The translations under genes were made by a program, and so were the position numbers. Shown piece by piece: positions 12,020-22,929 of a DNA stretch of 64,000 bases. Under the pieces are notes generated by a model. It saw only the letters and a program-made list of their open reading frames with translations. It searched no databases and was not told the origin of the DNA. How positions within the stretch are numbered: the stretch's first letter is position 1; the number at the start of each line of letters is the position of its first letter. Location of the stretch: NCBI GenBank assembly GCA_947579605.1, contig OX388325.1:6567572-6631571 (forward strand). The letters run 5' to 3'. The DNA comes from Athripsodes cinereus (lineage: Eukaryota; Arthropoda; Insecta; Trichoptera; Leptoceridae).

Positions 12020-13230
12020 TCGCAATTTCCGGGAGCAACCCAAACACCACGACATTTACCAATAAACTGAATTACAACGCAGGCGACAACGACCCACCCC
12101 GAAACTCCATTCATTTTGGGATTTACCCCTTCCACTACAAAGTTGACCTGTTTGTAATATTTAAACAATATTAACAACCCTTTTATCGCTGGCGCTAGTA
12201 GTATGAACAAAAAGTGTAACTATACGTATTTTTTTTTTCATAATTATATTTACGAATATCACTGACACTTATCGAATTCAGATAAAAAGTAATTTTTGAA
12301 AAATTTCAAAACATAATTCATAGCAGATAATAATTCAAGATGTGCATTATAAGACACAAACGACACGAAGAAAAAATATATTCCCAGTATTACATTTTTT
12401 TAGTAGCAGTAGCTTTTTTTGGTACCGATAGAACGACATATTATATGTTTTTTTTTACATGCAATTGGTTCGCTGATTGCCACAAATGTGGGAATTAACG
12501 AGATAGTATGAGTGAATCAGTAAATCTCTGGTAATATAGCAAAAGTTGATATATTTGAACCGCCAAACTTAACAGTATTACATTTTAAAGTAAAGGTATT
12601 ATAATAAATTGTCATCATATAAAATCATTTCCTCTTCATATTATTATTTTTTGTTAGTAAGGATATAATTTAAGTATTTTGAATTGCAATAAAAAATAGG
12701 TTTCAAGATACATAATATGTAATGAATAATCTGATTTTCACACCAAAAATTTTGTTATATTACCACACCAGCCTCGAACACAACGAAATAGTACGTAAAA
12801 TCTCAACTTTCAAGTGTTCTAGACATAACGGATGAAGTATATGCCATTACTTAGAGCAATATGATCCTTCATACAACTTTCAACCTTATTATGTTTCTTT
12901 GTTTACATTACAACTCACCTGCAATGATTCATGCAAGTAAGAACTAATATCGTATGATAAACATAGCATTAGCAAATTTGACAGTTCCTTGTTTTGACAA
13001 TAATTTACGAGGGAAATTTTGTTTTGCTGCGATTTTTATTTTGATAAAATCATAAATTACTGTCTAAAACAAACAGAAATACGATAATTAATATTTTAAA
13101 GAAGATATTATTCATCATTTTTTGTCCTATTAAGAATAATTTAAGGTGGAAATAAACCTACTGGATTGCAAATGGCGATTTCTCAAAAATTGAGTCACAT
13201 CTTTCTATAATAACATTACTGACCCCTTTG
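12020..13230. other. No recognisable feature
   Basis: AT-rich DNA upstream of the gene. Short frames around 11902-12210 have no recognisable content. Nothing I can support as a gene or repeat. Confidence 0.4.
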
Positions 13231-13235
13231 TCACG

Positions 13236-13790
13236 AACAGTGTATTGTGAACGACGTTTATGTCTATTACATGCAGTCAACTAGTACGCTTGCTGCTCCA
13301 CTTGTGGAAGATTTTGTGATGGAATAGATACAGAAAATTTATAGACGAGGCTTATGTGACTCCATAAATGGAGTGGCCATTGGATTCAATAGGTAATCCA
13401 TGTAATAAACATAAAGATAATCTTTTCTGTGCCATAAATAACAAGAGATTTGGAAATCTCAGTGAAGAATTATGATGTCATATGTATTTAATAATGATTC
13501 CATAGGTTTCCAACTCTTTTCAGTGAATTTTTTGTGTCCTGCTGCAAAAGGCAGATATTCCTAAAACTTTTGTCGCAGTGGTCAGATGTGCAACCCATTC
13601 AGAATGTTTTTATGACACAAAGAAGACAACGTGTATATTTATTACGTGCGTTTGTTTGTCCACTCGCTATAGGTACCCCAACCCATTTGTGGGAGGTTCA
13701 TGTAGGTATATACAATTTAACAGAGTAACCATAGGTTACTTGTATAATAAACTTGCAGGTGGTCTTCTCTGTGCCACAAAAAATTAATAT
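13236..13790 (+). repeat. Two old R1 copies in tandem
   Basis: 13236-13345 keeps TTACATGCAG...TGCTCCACTTGTGG and a TTTGTGATGG end. 13500-13790 keeps GTCCTGCTGCAAAAGGCAG, ACCCATTCAGAATG and CATTTGTGGGAGG. Both are clearly more diverged than the R1 copy at 14100. Confidence 0.6.
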
Positions 13791-13932
13791 TTATTTTTAT
13801 TTTTATAACAAATTTACACATAAATACGTGATAATATCGAGAACATTCAATTTACAGAAGGCGAGTTTATCCGCAGAGGCGCAATTTCATCCAACTAACC
13901 CAAATTATTACGAAAATGTCAATATTATAAAG

Positions 13933-13990
13933 ATTTAGGTTTACTGGAAGACATTGCCTCAAGGCAATATGTATGGCTTCTGTACAAATT
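13933..13990 (+). repeat. LINE 3' hairpin tail (ATTGCC...GGCAAT)
   Basis: TTTACTGGAAGAC then ATTGCC-TCAA-GGCAAT, a perfect 6-bp stem, same layout as the copies at 36388 and 55118. Confidence 0.6.
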
Positions 13991-14099
13991 TATTTTGACA
14001 ATTAAGTGTTTATTATTATAAATTTCAAAATTTGTCAAGACTTGTATTATTAGATACACTTATTGTCCTGTAGAAGATAGGTGTTCAAAAAAATTAAGA

Positions 14100-14252
14100 A
14101 ATTTTACATCTCAAATTCAGCGATGAGGTTTGTCACCCATCCTAAATGTCTTGATTTTATATTGGCACGGAGAGGGCAGCTTGCATGTGTATTATATGCA
14201 GCTGATCTGCTGGTTACCCCACTTGTGGGATATGCCGTGATGGTATAGTAGT
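14100..14252 (+). repeat. R1 SINE-like repeat
   Basis: Good copy of the 3' half: ATTCAGCGATGAGG, ATATTGGCACGGAGAGG, then CCCACTTGTGGGATATGCC and GTGATGGTATAG with (AGT)n. Confidence 0.8.
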
Positions 14253-14404
14253 AGTATTATTATTTGTTAATTTGATTTTATAATAGAGTTTATGTGTTCT
14301 ATGAAATATGCAAAGTACATATTTTTTTTATAATAATTTAGTTTAAGATCGTATACCAGCTAATAATGAAATGAAGTATGTTATACCTATGGGATAAAAG
14401 TGGA

Positions 14405-14833
14405 ATAAGTGCTGTGGAGATGAGATCACTGAGGAGGATGGTTGGTAAAAAGTGATAGAGTGAGGAATGAGGATATTAAAAGAATGAGTGGATGCAAGAG
14501 GAGTGTTGTGGATAGAATGCGCGTAAATAAATTGAGATGGTTTGGTCATGTGGAACGAATGGAAGAGGAAAGAATGACAAAGAGGATAATATACCTGTCT
14601 CAAAGGAGGGGTGTGAGGAAGCGCGGGCGTCCGAAAACTACATGGCTTCATCATGTAAATCAAATTCTCAAGAACGGCCGTGTTTTGAGTAAGAGGAACC
14701 GACGTGCGTGCATGAGAAATTGTATGACTGTTGAAGAAGCGAAAGAAGTATGTAAGGACAGATCTAATTGGCGTTCCGTTCTCTCTGCCTACCCCACTTG
14801 GGATACGGAGTGAGGGAATAGATAGATAGATAG
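14405..14833 (+). pseudogene. RTE-like reverse transcriptase, C-terminal fragment (subfamily A)
   Basis: Encodes the region after the RT catalytic domain: VRNEDIKRMSGCKRSVVDRM, LRWFGHVERMEEER, GVRKRGRPKTTW, RRACMRNCM and SAYPTWDTE before a stop, then a (GATA)n tail. The preceding MRSLRRMVGK is in another frame, so there is at least one frameshift near 14447. This trailing domain is typical of RTE-clade LINEs. Endonuclease and RT catalytic parts are missing, so it is a 5'-truncated insertion. Confidence 0.85.
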
Positions 14834-14839
14834 AAATAA

Positions 14840-15240
14840 AAATGTAAACTTGTCATTACAATAATTGTTTTGAAGAAAACAACAAGAAACAAAGGTTTTT
14901 CTACATAATTTGTTTGGTTATTATATACTAAAATCACTCGCAAACGAGTTGATGGCCCTGAGAAGAATAGAATGGAATAGAATACTTGTTATATAAATAA
15001 TCACAATTTTTAGTGAAGAGAATGAATTGTCAATTTGACTATTTTGAAAGTGCTTAGGCAGGTATAAACTTAAATTACGCAGAAAAAACAGGTAACCTAC
15101 TAACAAACCTCAGACATGGCAACGTAGCAGGGAATTCCGGGGTGTTCCCCCGTAAATCTGACAACAACGCAAATGTAGGTACTTGCATACAAATTCAATG
15201 CAGTTAGATAAAAACGAGAAATTAACAAATCTCGGGGTTT
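14840..15240. other. No recognisable feature
   Basis: AT-rich sequence with no repeat or coding signal I can name. Confidence 0.35.
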
Positions 15241-15259
15241 ATAAGACAGAATATCGAAA

Positions 15260-15385
15260 TCTTCGACATGTCTCCCGGTGGTTTATTTGATTTGTAGGTT
15301 CGAGTCCCGTCCAGGGTTTTATTATTTAATGTTTTATTTATCGACCGACGGTTCTTGGTGGAAGTTTATCTTAATATTGACTTTA
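15260..15385 (+). repeat. Composite repeat with tRNA box-B-like segment
   Basis: GGTTCGAGTCCCGTCC resembles a pol III B box. It is followed by the block CGACCGACGGTTCTTGGTGG, whose inverse (CTTCCACCAAG...) recurs near 21133 and 61110, with a variant at 30412. The hammerhead-like motif at 15390 adjoins on the other strand. Confidence 0.5.
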
Positions 15386-15389
15386 TTAA

Positions 15390-15437
15390 TTTTGCCAGCC
15401 GGCTTTCAAGAGCTTCCGCTCTCATCATCAGGCAAAA
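15390..15437 (-). ncRNA. Hammerhead-like motif HHR-1
   Basis: Minus strand, in order: stem I UUUUGC, core CUGAUGA, extra U, stem II GAGAGC / loop GGAA / GCUCUU, GAA, self-complementary stem III AGCCGGCU, position 17 = G, then GCAAAA closing a perfect 6-bp stem I. This is the order and core of a type I hammerhead. G at position 17 predicts a non-cleaving copy, and the U before stem II is non-canonical. Confidence 0.65.
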
Positions 15438-15474
15438 GTAAAGATTTTACTTTTGCAAACTAAACATTAAACGT

Positions 15475-15640
15475 TCATGATGGGTGGCAAACCTCATCAC
15501 TAAATTTAAGATGTACCTAAAATGTATTTATATTTTCGAACACCTGCTTTCACAAAACACTCGAAAACTTACAAAAAAGTAAATCCTTTTCGTACCAATA
15601 AAGAATAAAACATACCTACAGGATGGGTAATCACTGAAAT
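15475..15640 (-). repeat. R1 fragment, 5' half
   Basis: GGATGGGTGGCAAACCTCATC-like block, then TTCGAACACCTGC and ACTCGAAAACTTAC. Broken on the right by the MITE at 15641. Confidence 0.6.
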
Positions 15641-16331
15641 GTTAGCAAAAACGGTAAAATATTCAATTTTTAATAAATTTGATACATAAAGTGCCAAAAC
15701 TTGTTGACCCTTGCGAACATATTGATTTGATAAAATAAAAAAACAAATATTTATTACCAATATTAGTTATTTACTAAAAAATAAATAAATTGCAGACTGA
15801 CGAGATATATTTAGGTACTCTTTGTTATATCAAAATACAAATTATTTGTAAAATATATATACTTTTTAATCATCCTATCAAGCATATAAATACTATAGAT
15901 TTTAGCAAACTTTTTTTAGTATACAAAAAATCGATTTCATGTGGTGATTTTTGGTTCCAATATAAGAGAAATTTTATCAAAAAAAAAAAATTAAATCGGT
16001 CAATATCCATGAAAAAACAAAAAAATATATATAATTTATTTGTTCTATAATAAATTGTAATAACTATAAAATATTGTAGGATTTTCGTGCATTTATGTAC
16101 CAAAGAACACACCCTCGAACTCGATTTTTAGAAATATGCTTTTTTATAAACGAATACTATGAAGCTAAAATCACATTATTTTTAAAGTTAAAGTTTGATA
16201 TTGGTAATTAATATTTGTTTTCATATTTTATCAAATCAAAATGTTCGTAGGGTCAACAGGTTTTGAGAGTTTGTGTACCAAACTTGTTGAAAATTGAATG
16301 TTTTATCGTTTTTGCTAAAGGGGCCCCTTAA
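15641..16331. mobile_element. MITE with GGGGCCC/TAGCAAAAAC ends, copy 2
   Basis: Left end truncated (starts GTTAGCAAAAACGG); right end TTTTTGCTAAAGGGGCCCC intact. Interior aligns with 4699-5265 and 23778-25135. It preserves the uninterrupted site corresponding to the nested insertion at 24397. Confidence 0.8.
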
Positions 16332-16620
16332 ACATGATATTTTACAAATACCTGGTTTTTACATGCCACTCGAAATCTTATAGAAAAGAGTGGAGACCAA
16401 TTCTTAACTGGAGACTACGGGATAAACATAATGTCTTCAATTCGCCATTTATGAGACAAATATAATAATATAATTGAGGAGTTGGCCTGATGATCAGATC
16501 AATATGCTACTTTTTTTATTTTCATAGGTATATGTTTTGTCAACTATCTGTACTATAAAATCATAGATTTATATGTACTAAAGTACATATAAATACGAAG
16601 TAATATAATTCTATGTATAA
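16332..16620. other. No recognisable feature
   Basis: AT-rich sequence. It contains CCTGATGATC near 16487 but without stem II or GAA, so it is not a hammerhead. Confidence 0.35.
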
Positions 16621-16624
16621 AATA

Positions 16625-16815
16625 AATAAATACTGCTACCAATCCTAAATATCTCGAATTTATTGGCACGGAGAGGACGACACACATATTTAAAACGTAT
16701 TAGTAGTTAGTCCGCTGATTACTCCACTTGTGAAGAATGCCGTGATGGTATGAATGAACGTGGAGGACATCCTGTTGTTTAATAATAGTCTGCTGGTTGC
16801 CCCACTTGCAGGAGA
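16625..16815 (+). repeat. Degraded R1 copies
   Basis: TTGGCACGGAGAGGACGAC, CCACTTGTGAAGAATGCC, GTGATGGTATG, and a second tail GCCCCACTTGCAGGAG near 16798. Confidence 0.6.
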
Positions 16816-17224
16816 GGTACAAAGGTGGTGTCAATAAATGGACGGGTAGCACTTCTGTATTTTCAAATATACCTCATTGTTTGGCTAACATATTATTGTT
16901 CTTGCCATCGGCATAGCTGAAGCATTGTTGTGGAACGGATTACCACATTCTTTGCGGTTCCTGGGAAGTGCAGAGGTATTTCTTTTTAATAGTGAAATCA
17001 TTAAAAAGGTATAATCATTTCTACTATATTATATAGATATAAGAGAAATTAAAAAGAACAATATATACCTAGATCCTTATCACAGAAACCTATTGTTTAA
17101 AATTATGTATTCTCAAATTAATGTCCTTTTAAAAATTTATAATATAGACGATGTTGTCAGAACAAGGGCCCATGAACCAAAACGGCATTTTGAAATATAG
17201 TAAGGTAAAGTTTTTAATTTGTAC

Positions 17225-17395
17225 ATTATACCACCACGGCTTTTCCCGCAAGTGAGCTAGCCAGCAGATAAGCTTTATGTAATAAACATGCAAGCTGTCC
17301 TCTTCGTGGCAAAAAAAAAATACGCTATTCAAGATGGGTATCCGAGAAATAAAGTTATTTTGTCCAAGATGGGTGGCAAGCCCGCTGAATTAAAA
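17225..17395 (-). repeat. R1 SINE-like repeat
   Basis: CCACCACGGCTTTTCCCGC tail, AAACATGCAAGCTGTCCTC, then GATGGGTGGCAAGCC; diverged. Confidence 0.65.
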
Positions 17396-17399
17396 TGAA

Positions 17400-18270
17400 T
17401 TTCGAATACATGCCTTTTACAGGGCACTCGAAACAAAATATCTCCAATGTTATTTACATTACATGACTAGTTAATCGTTTTAATAAAAAAATTTGAAGAA
17501 TAATACGAATTTCTATGGAGTAAAAACAATTGAGAACTATAATTTGATTATTGATATCAATGAATCCGATTTATACAAAATTGACTAATTTAAAACCAAA
17601 TCTTTAAATACAAAAAGGGATATTGGCGTAACAATTCAAGATAATACATAAATGCATGAGAATGTATAGGCAAGGTTTAAGAGAATTAATTTATATTATT
17701 ATTCTCCGAAAAAAGACCAATGGATCAGTGGGCCATTGTTCTAACTGCCGTCTCAATTATTCAATGAATGACAATTTTGTGGCTTTCAAAATTGAAATAA
17801 CAGGAATACAAAAATAATTCATTTATTGTTATGGGTTGTTCATTGTCTTCAAAAATAATCAAATATTAACAAAGTCACAGATAAATAGGTAAAGAGTTAT
17901 AAATCACATAGGGTCAATATTTGTTATTAATTTACTATTTGAAAATTTTCTAGAACTCGTACTAATCCCAAAGGACTGTAAAAACAATGAACGAAAATTA
18001 TTATTATTACCTGTCTAAGCCGTACGGACTTTCTAAAGACAAAAGAATAGTATGACAAATTTTATAGCTTATTCATATTTTTTTCTGGTATTTATTTTGT
18101 TAAACTTATTTGTACCTGAATTAATAATAATTTGCCTAGTGCCGTCTCGTCTATAAAGACAAATCATGTGACTGCCTAGGGTTCAGTGGAATTAGATTTT
18201 TAATAAAAACTATCGAAGTTTTGTGAAGATAGAGACGTTTATAATAATGTTACACATAAAATCAATCGTA
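17400..18270. other. No recognisable feature
   Basis: AT-rich sequence without ORFs or repeats that I can match elsewhere in the window. Confidence 0.35.
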
Positions 18271-18276
18271 CATTCA

Positions 18277-18355
18277 TACCATCACGGCATTTCCTACAAA
18301 TGGAGTAGTATGTAGACTCATAAATACATGAAATACACATACAAGTTGGCACAAA
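18277..18355 (-). repeat. R1 tail fragment
   Basis: ACCATCACGGCATTTCCTAC and ATACACATACAAGTTGGCAC; short and diverged. Confidence 0.5.
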
Positions 18356-18454
18356 GGCTAAGTTGAGCGGACTAAACAAGGTTTAACTTTAGGATGGACG
18401 CAAAAAAATGGAACGTAGGTATGTTTATTTCGAATAATATATTTAAATAAACTT

Positions 18455-18780
18455 GGGTATGTTGGAAGAAATCGCGACTTTGCGATAAACTCACCCTCTG
18501 TGTATTGATTACATCTAATTTGAATGTATTTTTTCTAAAAAAAATTGTAAGTATGTATTGTGATCAATGTAGGTACAGTAAAGAAAGAAACAAATCAATA
18601 AAATAAACATATAAATAAAAGAGGAAGAATAATTTAATGTTTACTTCCTCACGTAATTGGGTTAGTTGAGAAAGATCGCGCCTTTGCGATAAACTCGCCC
18701 TCTGTATCTTACTTGAATGTTTACCTTTTAAGTCGTTGTTTGTAATCAATGTGCAGTAAAGAATAAATAAATATATTGGT
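18455..18780 (+). repeat. Two tandem copies of a LINE 3' tail with conserved hairpin
   Basis: 18463-18510 (TCGC-GACTTT-GCGA) and 18656-18705 (ATCGC-GCCTTT-GCGAT), each followed by AAACTC and CCCTCTGTRT, then AATAAA-rich ends. Same layout as 55115. Confidence 0.6.
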
Positions 18781-19103
18781 CGGGCTGCAAATATGTTCTT
18801 TGCATGTCGTGAGTTTGACACCCTTGTTGTAGGATCAACCTATACTGTATTGTAACTATATATTTATGTAAATTTTTTGTTTCTCGTTTTAGTTTGACTA
18901 GGGCATCGAGTTTACTTGATCCGGCACTGTCTATGCGAGTGAATAATAGAAACCAAAAACCAAAATTCGAGTCCTAAACCTGAAGAATAAAATGTAAACA
19001 GGTATTTGTACACAGGATTAAGGCTGGTTCTAGGAATCTTGTTACTAATTCTCATAAAGGATTAAGAAAAAAGCAATTATCCTCTTTGGAAATTCTAAGT
19101 CAA

Positions 19104-19391
19104 TAGACCATTAAAGGATGACGTCACAGAAAAATCCTTGAGGGGCATCAGGCATCCCAACACAACACATTCACAGTGTTTACGGTGTAATATTAGGTGG
19201 GACGCCTAAAGAATAGATACCTAATAATCAAAAAAAACTGTCAGTGTCGATTTTGTTATAATTTTGTCGTCTGACTTTCTTTTTTTCTCTTATGGCATAA
19301 CATCCTACAAGTATGATTTGCGCAATTTGATTGTTTGCCCCCCACGCAAAAGCAAATCCATAGACAAGACCACGTGACCTTTAATGGTCTA
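19104..19391. mobile_element. MITE with TAGACCATTAAAGG ends
   Basis: Left TAGACCATTAAAGGATGACG, right CACGTGACCTTTAATGGTCT with A next. 288 bp flanked by or ending in TA, suggesting mariner-type targeting. The ends carry a CRE-like TGACGTCA and a CACGTG box. Confidence 0.65.
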
Positions 19392-19677
19392 TATGTCAAT
19401 GTGTCAGACATGGTAGAGCAGTGAATAATAAAGATTAGGTTTCGAGTTGGATACCTGGATGTTCCATTTACCTTTCTCTATAAGAATTTTATAATAATAC
19501 CTACATATTATTATGTCGGGATGAAATTACACTGGGTCGAATTTTAGCCAAGAGGTAAAATTTAAACCTAGATGATCGCATCAAAATTGATTTTATGAAT
19601 TTTCTGCTTATATTCACGTAGTTATATAGTTCAAAAGAAATGATTGTCAATAAATGTGCCGTGGAATAAGTAAAAAT

Positions 19678-19860
19678 AGACTAACTCTAACCTAACCTAC
19701 AAATCAGTCAAATGTAAAAAATGAGTATACTTATTATACTTCGAACGCGTACGAAGAATGCAAATAATTTATTTTGTGCTTAAAAAACACAAAATTCTAC
19801 AGGATTGTTATTCTCCAGGTGAAATAATACACATCTACATAAAAATAATTCAAAGTAATC
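19678..19860 (-). repeat. Second copy of the 170-bp dispersed repeat
   Basis: Reverse-complement match to 825-1000, abutting the 3' tail of an RTE fragment at 19876. Confidence 0.7.
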
Positions 19861-19875
19861 AAAGTTTATACCTAT

Positions 19876-20300
19876 CTCTATCTATCTATTCCCTCACGCC
19901 GTATCCCAAGTGGGGTAGGCAGAGAGAACGGAACGCCAATTAGATCTGTCCTTACATACTTCTTTCGCCTCCTCCGCAGTCATACAATTTCTCATGCACG
20001 CACGTCGATTTCTCTTACTCAAAACACGACCGTCCTTGAGAATTTGATATACATGTTCAAGCCATGTAGTTCTCGGACGCCCGCGCTTCCTCACACCCCT
20101 CCTTTCAGACAAGTATATCCTCTTTGTCATTCTTTCCTCTTCCATTCGTTCCACATGAACAAACCATCTCAATTTATTCACACGCATTCTATCCACAACA
20201 GTCCTTTTGCATCCACTCATTCTTCTAATATCCTCATTCCTCACTCTATCACGCAACGTTTTACCAACCATCCTCCTAAGCGATCTCGAACGCGAACGTT
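19876..20300 (-). pseudogene. RTE-like reverse transcriptase, C-terminal fragment (subfamily A)
   Basis: Minus strand encodes RSLRRMVGKTLRDRVRNEDI, LRWFVHVERMEEER, GVRKRGRPRTTW, RRACMRNCMTAEEAKE and ends SAYPTWDTA before a stop and a (GATA)n tail. It is still open in one frame and runs in frame into an upstream R1 tail (to 20400), making a 168-codon chimeric ORF. 5'-truncated and not functional as a transposon. Confidence 0.85.
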
Positions 20301-20332
20301 TAGATACGTTCACATAGTCTGAAAAAATCCTT

Positions 20333-20475
20333 AAACCATCACGACATAGATATCCTACATATGAGGTAGCAAGCAGACCGGTTGCAACTAAATAGAGCAC
20401 AAGTTGTCCTCTCCGTGACAGAAAAAAAAATCAGACAGGATGGGTGGCAACACTGGCAACAAACCTCATCGCTGA
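20333..20475 (-). repeat. R1 SINE-like repeat
   Basis: CCATCACGACATAGATATCC tail, CAAGTTGTCCTCTCCG, then GGATGGGTGGCAAC; directly upstream (minus sense) of the RTE fragment. Confidence 0.65.
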
Positions 20476-20479
20476 ATTT

Positions 20480-20640
20480 TTATAATAACAATAACAACTA
20501 GACAACTTTTTTTCTAAGATGCGCCATTTTGTGGAAAAACCATCGCAAGGGCCCATTTCAGAATCATAACACCTCCTGAACAATAGGGTTTTTAACCTCG
20601 CCTTGAACACGTTCACACTCTCCAGAGTCCAGAGTCAGAA
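20480..20640 (-). pseudogene. Jockey/CR1-like LINE C-terminal scrap
   Basis: Minus strand reads VNVFKARLKTLLFRRCY, the stretch that commonly closes jockey/CR1-type reverse transcriptase polyproteins (compare 43400 and 46600). Confidence 0.55.
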
Positions 20641-21007
20641 TTTTAGCTATAATGTCTTTATTTTTTCGAACACCTGACTTTTACAGAACACTCTAAAACT
20701 CACTTATTACAATTATTTATGTTCATAAACTCATACTTACATAAATAGTGGGTTCTGTGGAAGCCAACAGGGCACATGGGGCAAGAATTCCAACTGTTTC
20801 CCAACACGTCATGGTTTCATTATGAACACTTTAACAATCATAGATTTTTTACTTATTTTGATCAGTTAACATAAAGTAGCGATATGTTTATTTGAAAAAA
20901 TAATATTACTCAATCACAGTTTAAATTTAGATAATAATATGTCATTCATTGATATGTACTGTTATTTTTTCTATTAATTTATACTGAAATTAAAAAAAAA
21001 TCAACAA

Positions 21008-21160
21008 AAGTCGTCCGGTAGCTTAATTGGACACAGCACTCCTCGCGACAAGGTTAGGGATGCGGGTTCAAGTCTCGTCCGTATGTTATATTTAACGTAA
21101 TTTTAACGTTGTGCAAAATAATAAAATGAACTTCCACCAAGAACTGTTGGTCTATAAGTC
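21008..21160 (+). repeat. tRNA-headed SINE
   Basis: CGTCCGGTAGCTTAATTGG (A-box-like) and GCGGGTTCAAGTCTCGTCCG (B-box-like), then AACTTCCACCAAGAACTG, the block shared with the hammerhead-associated repeats. Confidence 0.6.
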
Positions 21161-21459
21161 AAACTATAATTGATAAGAACCAACATAATTATTGAATTCA
21201 GCACTGATGCGGGATGCTACTAATCTTGAATGTTTTATTATATTTTTTATGGTATAGTGAGAACTTTCTGCATGTTCATTAAATTCTGCAGTTATTTTTT
21301 TTTCATCCCGTGGAGCTATTGTTTTTTTTTATGACATCGAAGGAATGTAGAAAAAGTCAAAATATTCTACGTGTGGAGGTTTTGGCCGGCCAGCTCTTCA
21401 GGCTATCCATTTAGATGCCTCTTTTCATGTGGACAAATTTGCTAATGAAGAAATTAAAA

Positions 21460-21745
21460 GTCTCCCTCTCCGATCGCATAAGTAACACTGAGATACTTAG
21501 AAGATCGGGAGTTACGGATGTGGTCGGAAGAGTGACAAAGTTTTAAAGTGGTCATGGGCAGGGCATGAATTGCTAGACTTAAAGATCAAAGATGGACAAA
21601 AAGGGTAGTGGAGTGGATACCTCGTGAAGATAAAAGGAGTAGAGTTGTCCGACGACATTAGAAGAATCACAGATGCCTGGAGACATATGGGGGAGGCTTA
21701 TGTTCAGCAGTGGACAGGAATAGCTGCATAAGTAAATGTAAGTCA
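21460..21745 (+). pseudogene. RTE-like LINE C-terminus (third subfamily)
   Basis: In broken frames: DRISNTEILRRSGVTDV, KWSWAGHE, and RRITDAWRHMGEAYVQQWTG ending before TAA. AYVQQWT is the familiar RTE C-terminal motif. Several frameshifts. Confidence 0.75.
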
Positions 21746-21754
21746 TAGAAACAT

Positions 21755-22295
21755 ATCTACCACAGCTAAAAGGTTGGTGCATTCTGCTATCTTAGTGCCA
21801 ACACTTATGTATGCAAGTGAGACGTGAACATGGTTAAAGAAGGATGAGATTGTCTTAAATGCAGTTGAAATGAGATCGTTGAGAAGGATGTGTGGGAAAA
21901 GTCTGAGAGATCGTGTGCGTAACAGTGATATACGAAAGGAATGTGGAATGAAAGTTGGTGTAATAACAAGGATGAATGTAAATAAGTTAAGATGGTTTGG
22001 GCACGTGGAAAGAATGAATGAGGACAGAATGACTAAGAAGATATATTTGGCTGAGAGGAATGGTGCTCGGAGACGTGGACGTCCGAGGATTAAATGGCAA
22101 GATCATTTAAATCAAATCCTACAGGACGGTCACGTGTTGAGCACGTTGAACAGGAGAGCATGCATGAGGAATTGTATGACAGTGACGGAAGCGAAAGATG
22201 TATGCAAGGATAGAAGGAAGTGGCGCTCGATCCTTTCTGCCTACCCCGCGAGGGAAGCGGCGTGATGGTATGTATGTATGTATGTTTAAGTCCCC
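21755..22295 (+). pseudogene. RTE-like reverse transcriptase, C-terminal fragment (subfamily B)
   Basis: LVPTLMYASET, one in-frame stop, TWLKKDEIVLNAVEMRSLRR, then an open frame to SILSAYPAREAA. Contains NKLRWFGHVERMNEDRMTKK and RRRGRPRIKWQDHLNQILQ, followed by TGATGGTATG and (TATG)n. It is the most complete copy of this LINE tail in the window; catalytic RT motifs are not included. Confidence 0.85.
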
Positions 22296-22384
22296 AGACT
22301 TCTGCAGTATCTGGGAGGTCGGTGGGTCCTTCAATATCCCATGAATAATCCTCGGTGAAAAATAGATCCCCCACTCTTTACTGT

Positions 22385-22600
22385 GAGTTTTAGAATGCCC
22401 TGTACAAGGCAGATGTTTGTAAAACCTAAAGTTTAAGACAGAAACAATTCAACAATAAGGCATGCCACGCAAGCTGGATGTTTTATTTTTTATTGGCACG
22501 GAGAAGACAATCTATATGTTTATTAAATGCAGTTGGTTTATCCGCTGACCAAATACCGCTAACATAAATACAAACCCTTGGAAATACCGTGATGGTATGA
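22385..22600 (+). repeat. Diverged R1 copy
   Basis: GTTTTAGAATGCCCTGTACAAGGCAG, TTGGCACGGAGAAGAC, TACCGTGATGGTATG. Confidence 0.55.
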
Positions 22601-22929
22601 ATAAATGAACGAATTATCCTCTGGTTACCCCAATTATTGGAGATGCTGTGATGTTATAGATATAATCAAAAAGTGAAACTAAAGAATTCTGTTTTAATAC
22701 ATATTTTTCCATTGAAAATAATGATTTTGATTATTTAAAAATTCCGAATACTAAGAAAATACGTAAATCTATTATACAATATCAACCTCGTTTTGAAATT
22801 CGTAATTTCACATAATGTGAAATTATACACCGTGGCGGCGCACACCGGTCCTACCACAACGAAACCTTGCGCAATACTAAACCTATATAATGAAAATGTC
22901 AGGAAAATGGGTTACAAGGCTTCGCTGTG

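Noticed and set aside
16480..16500. Hammerhead-like CCTGATGATC
   Set aside because: No stem II, no GAA at the right distance and no closing stem I.
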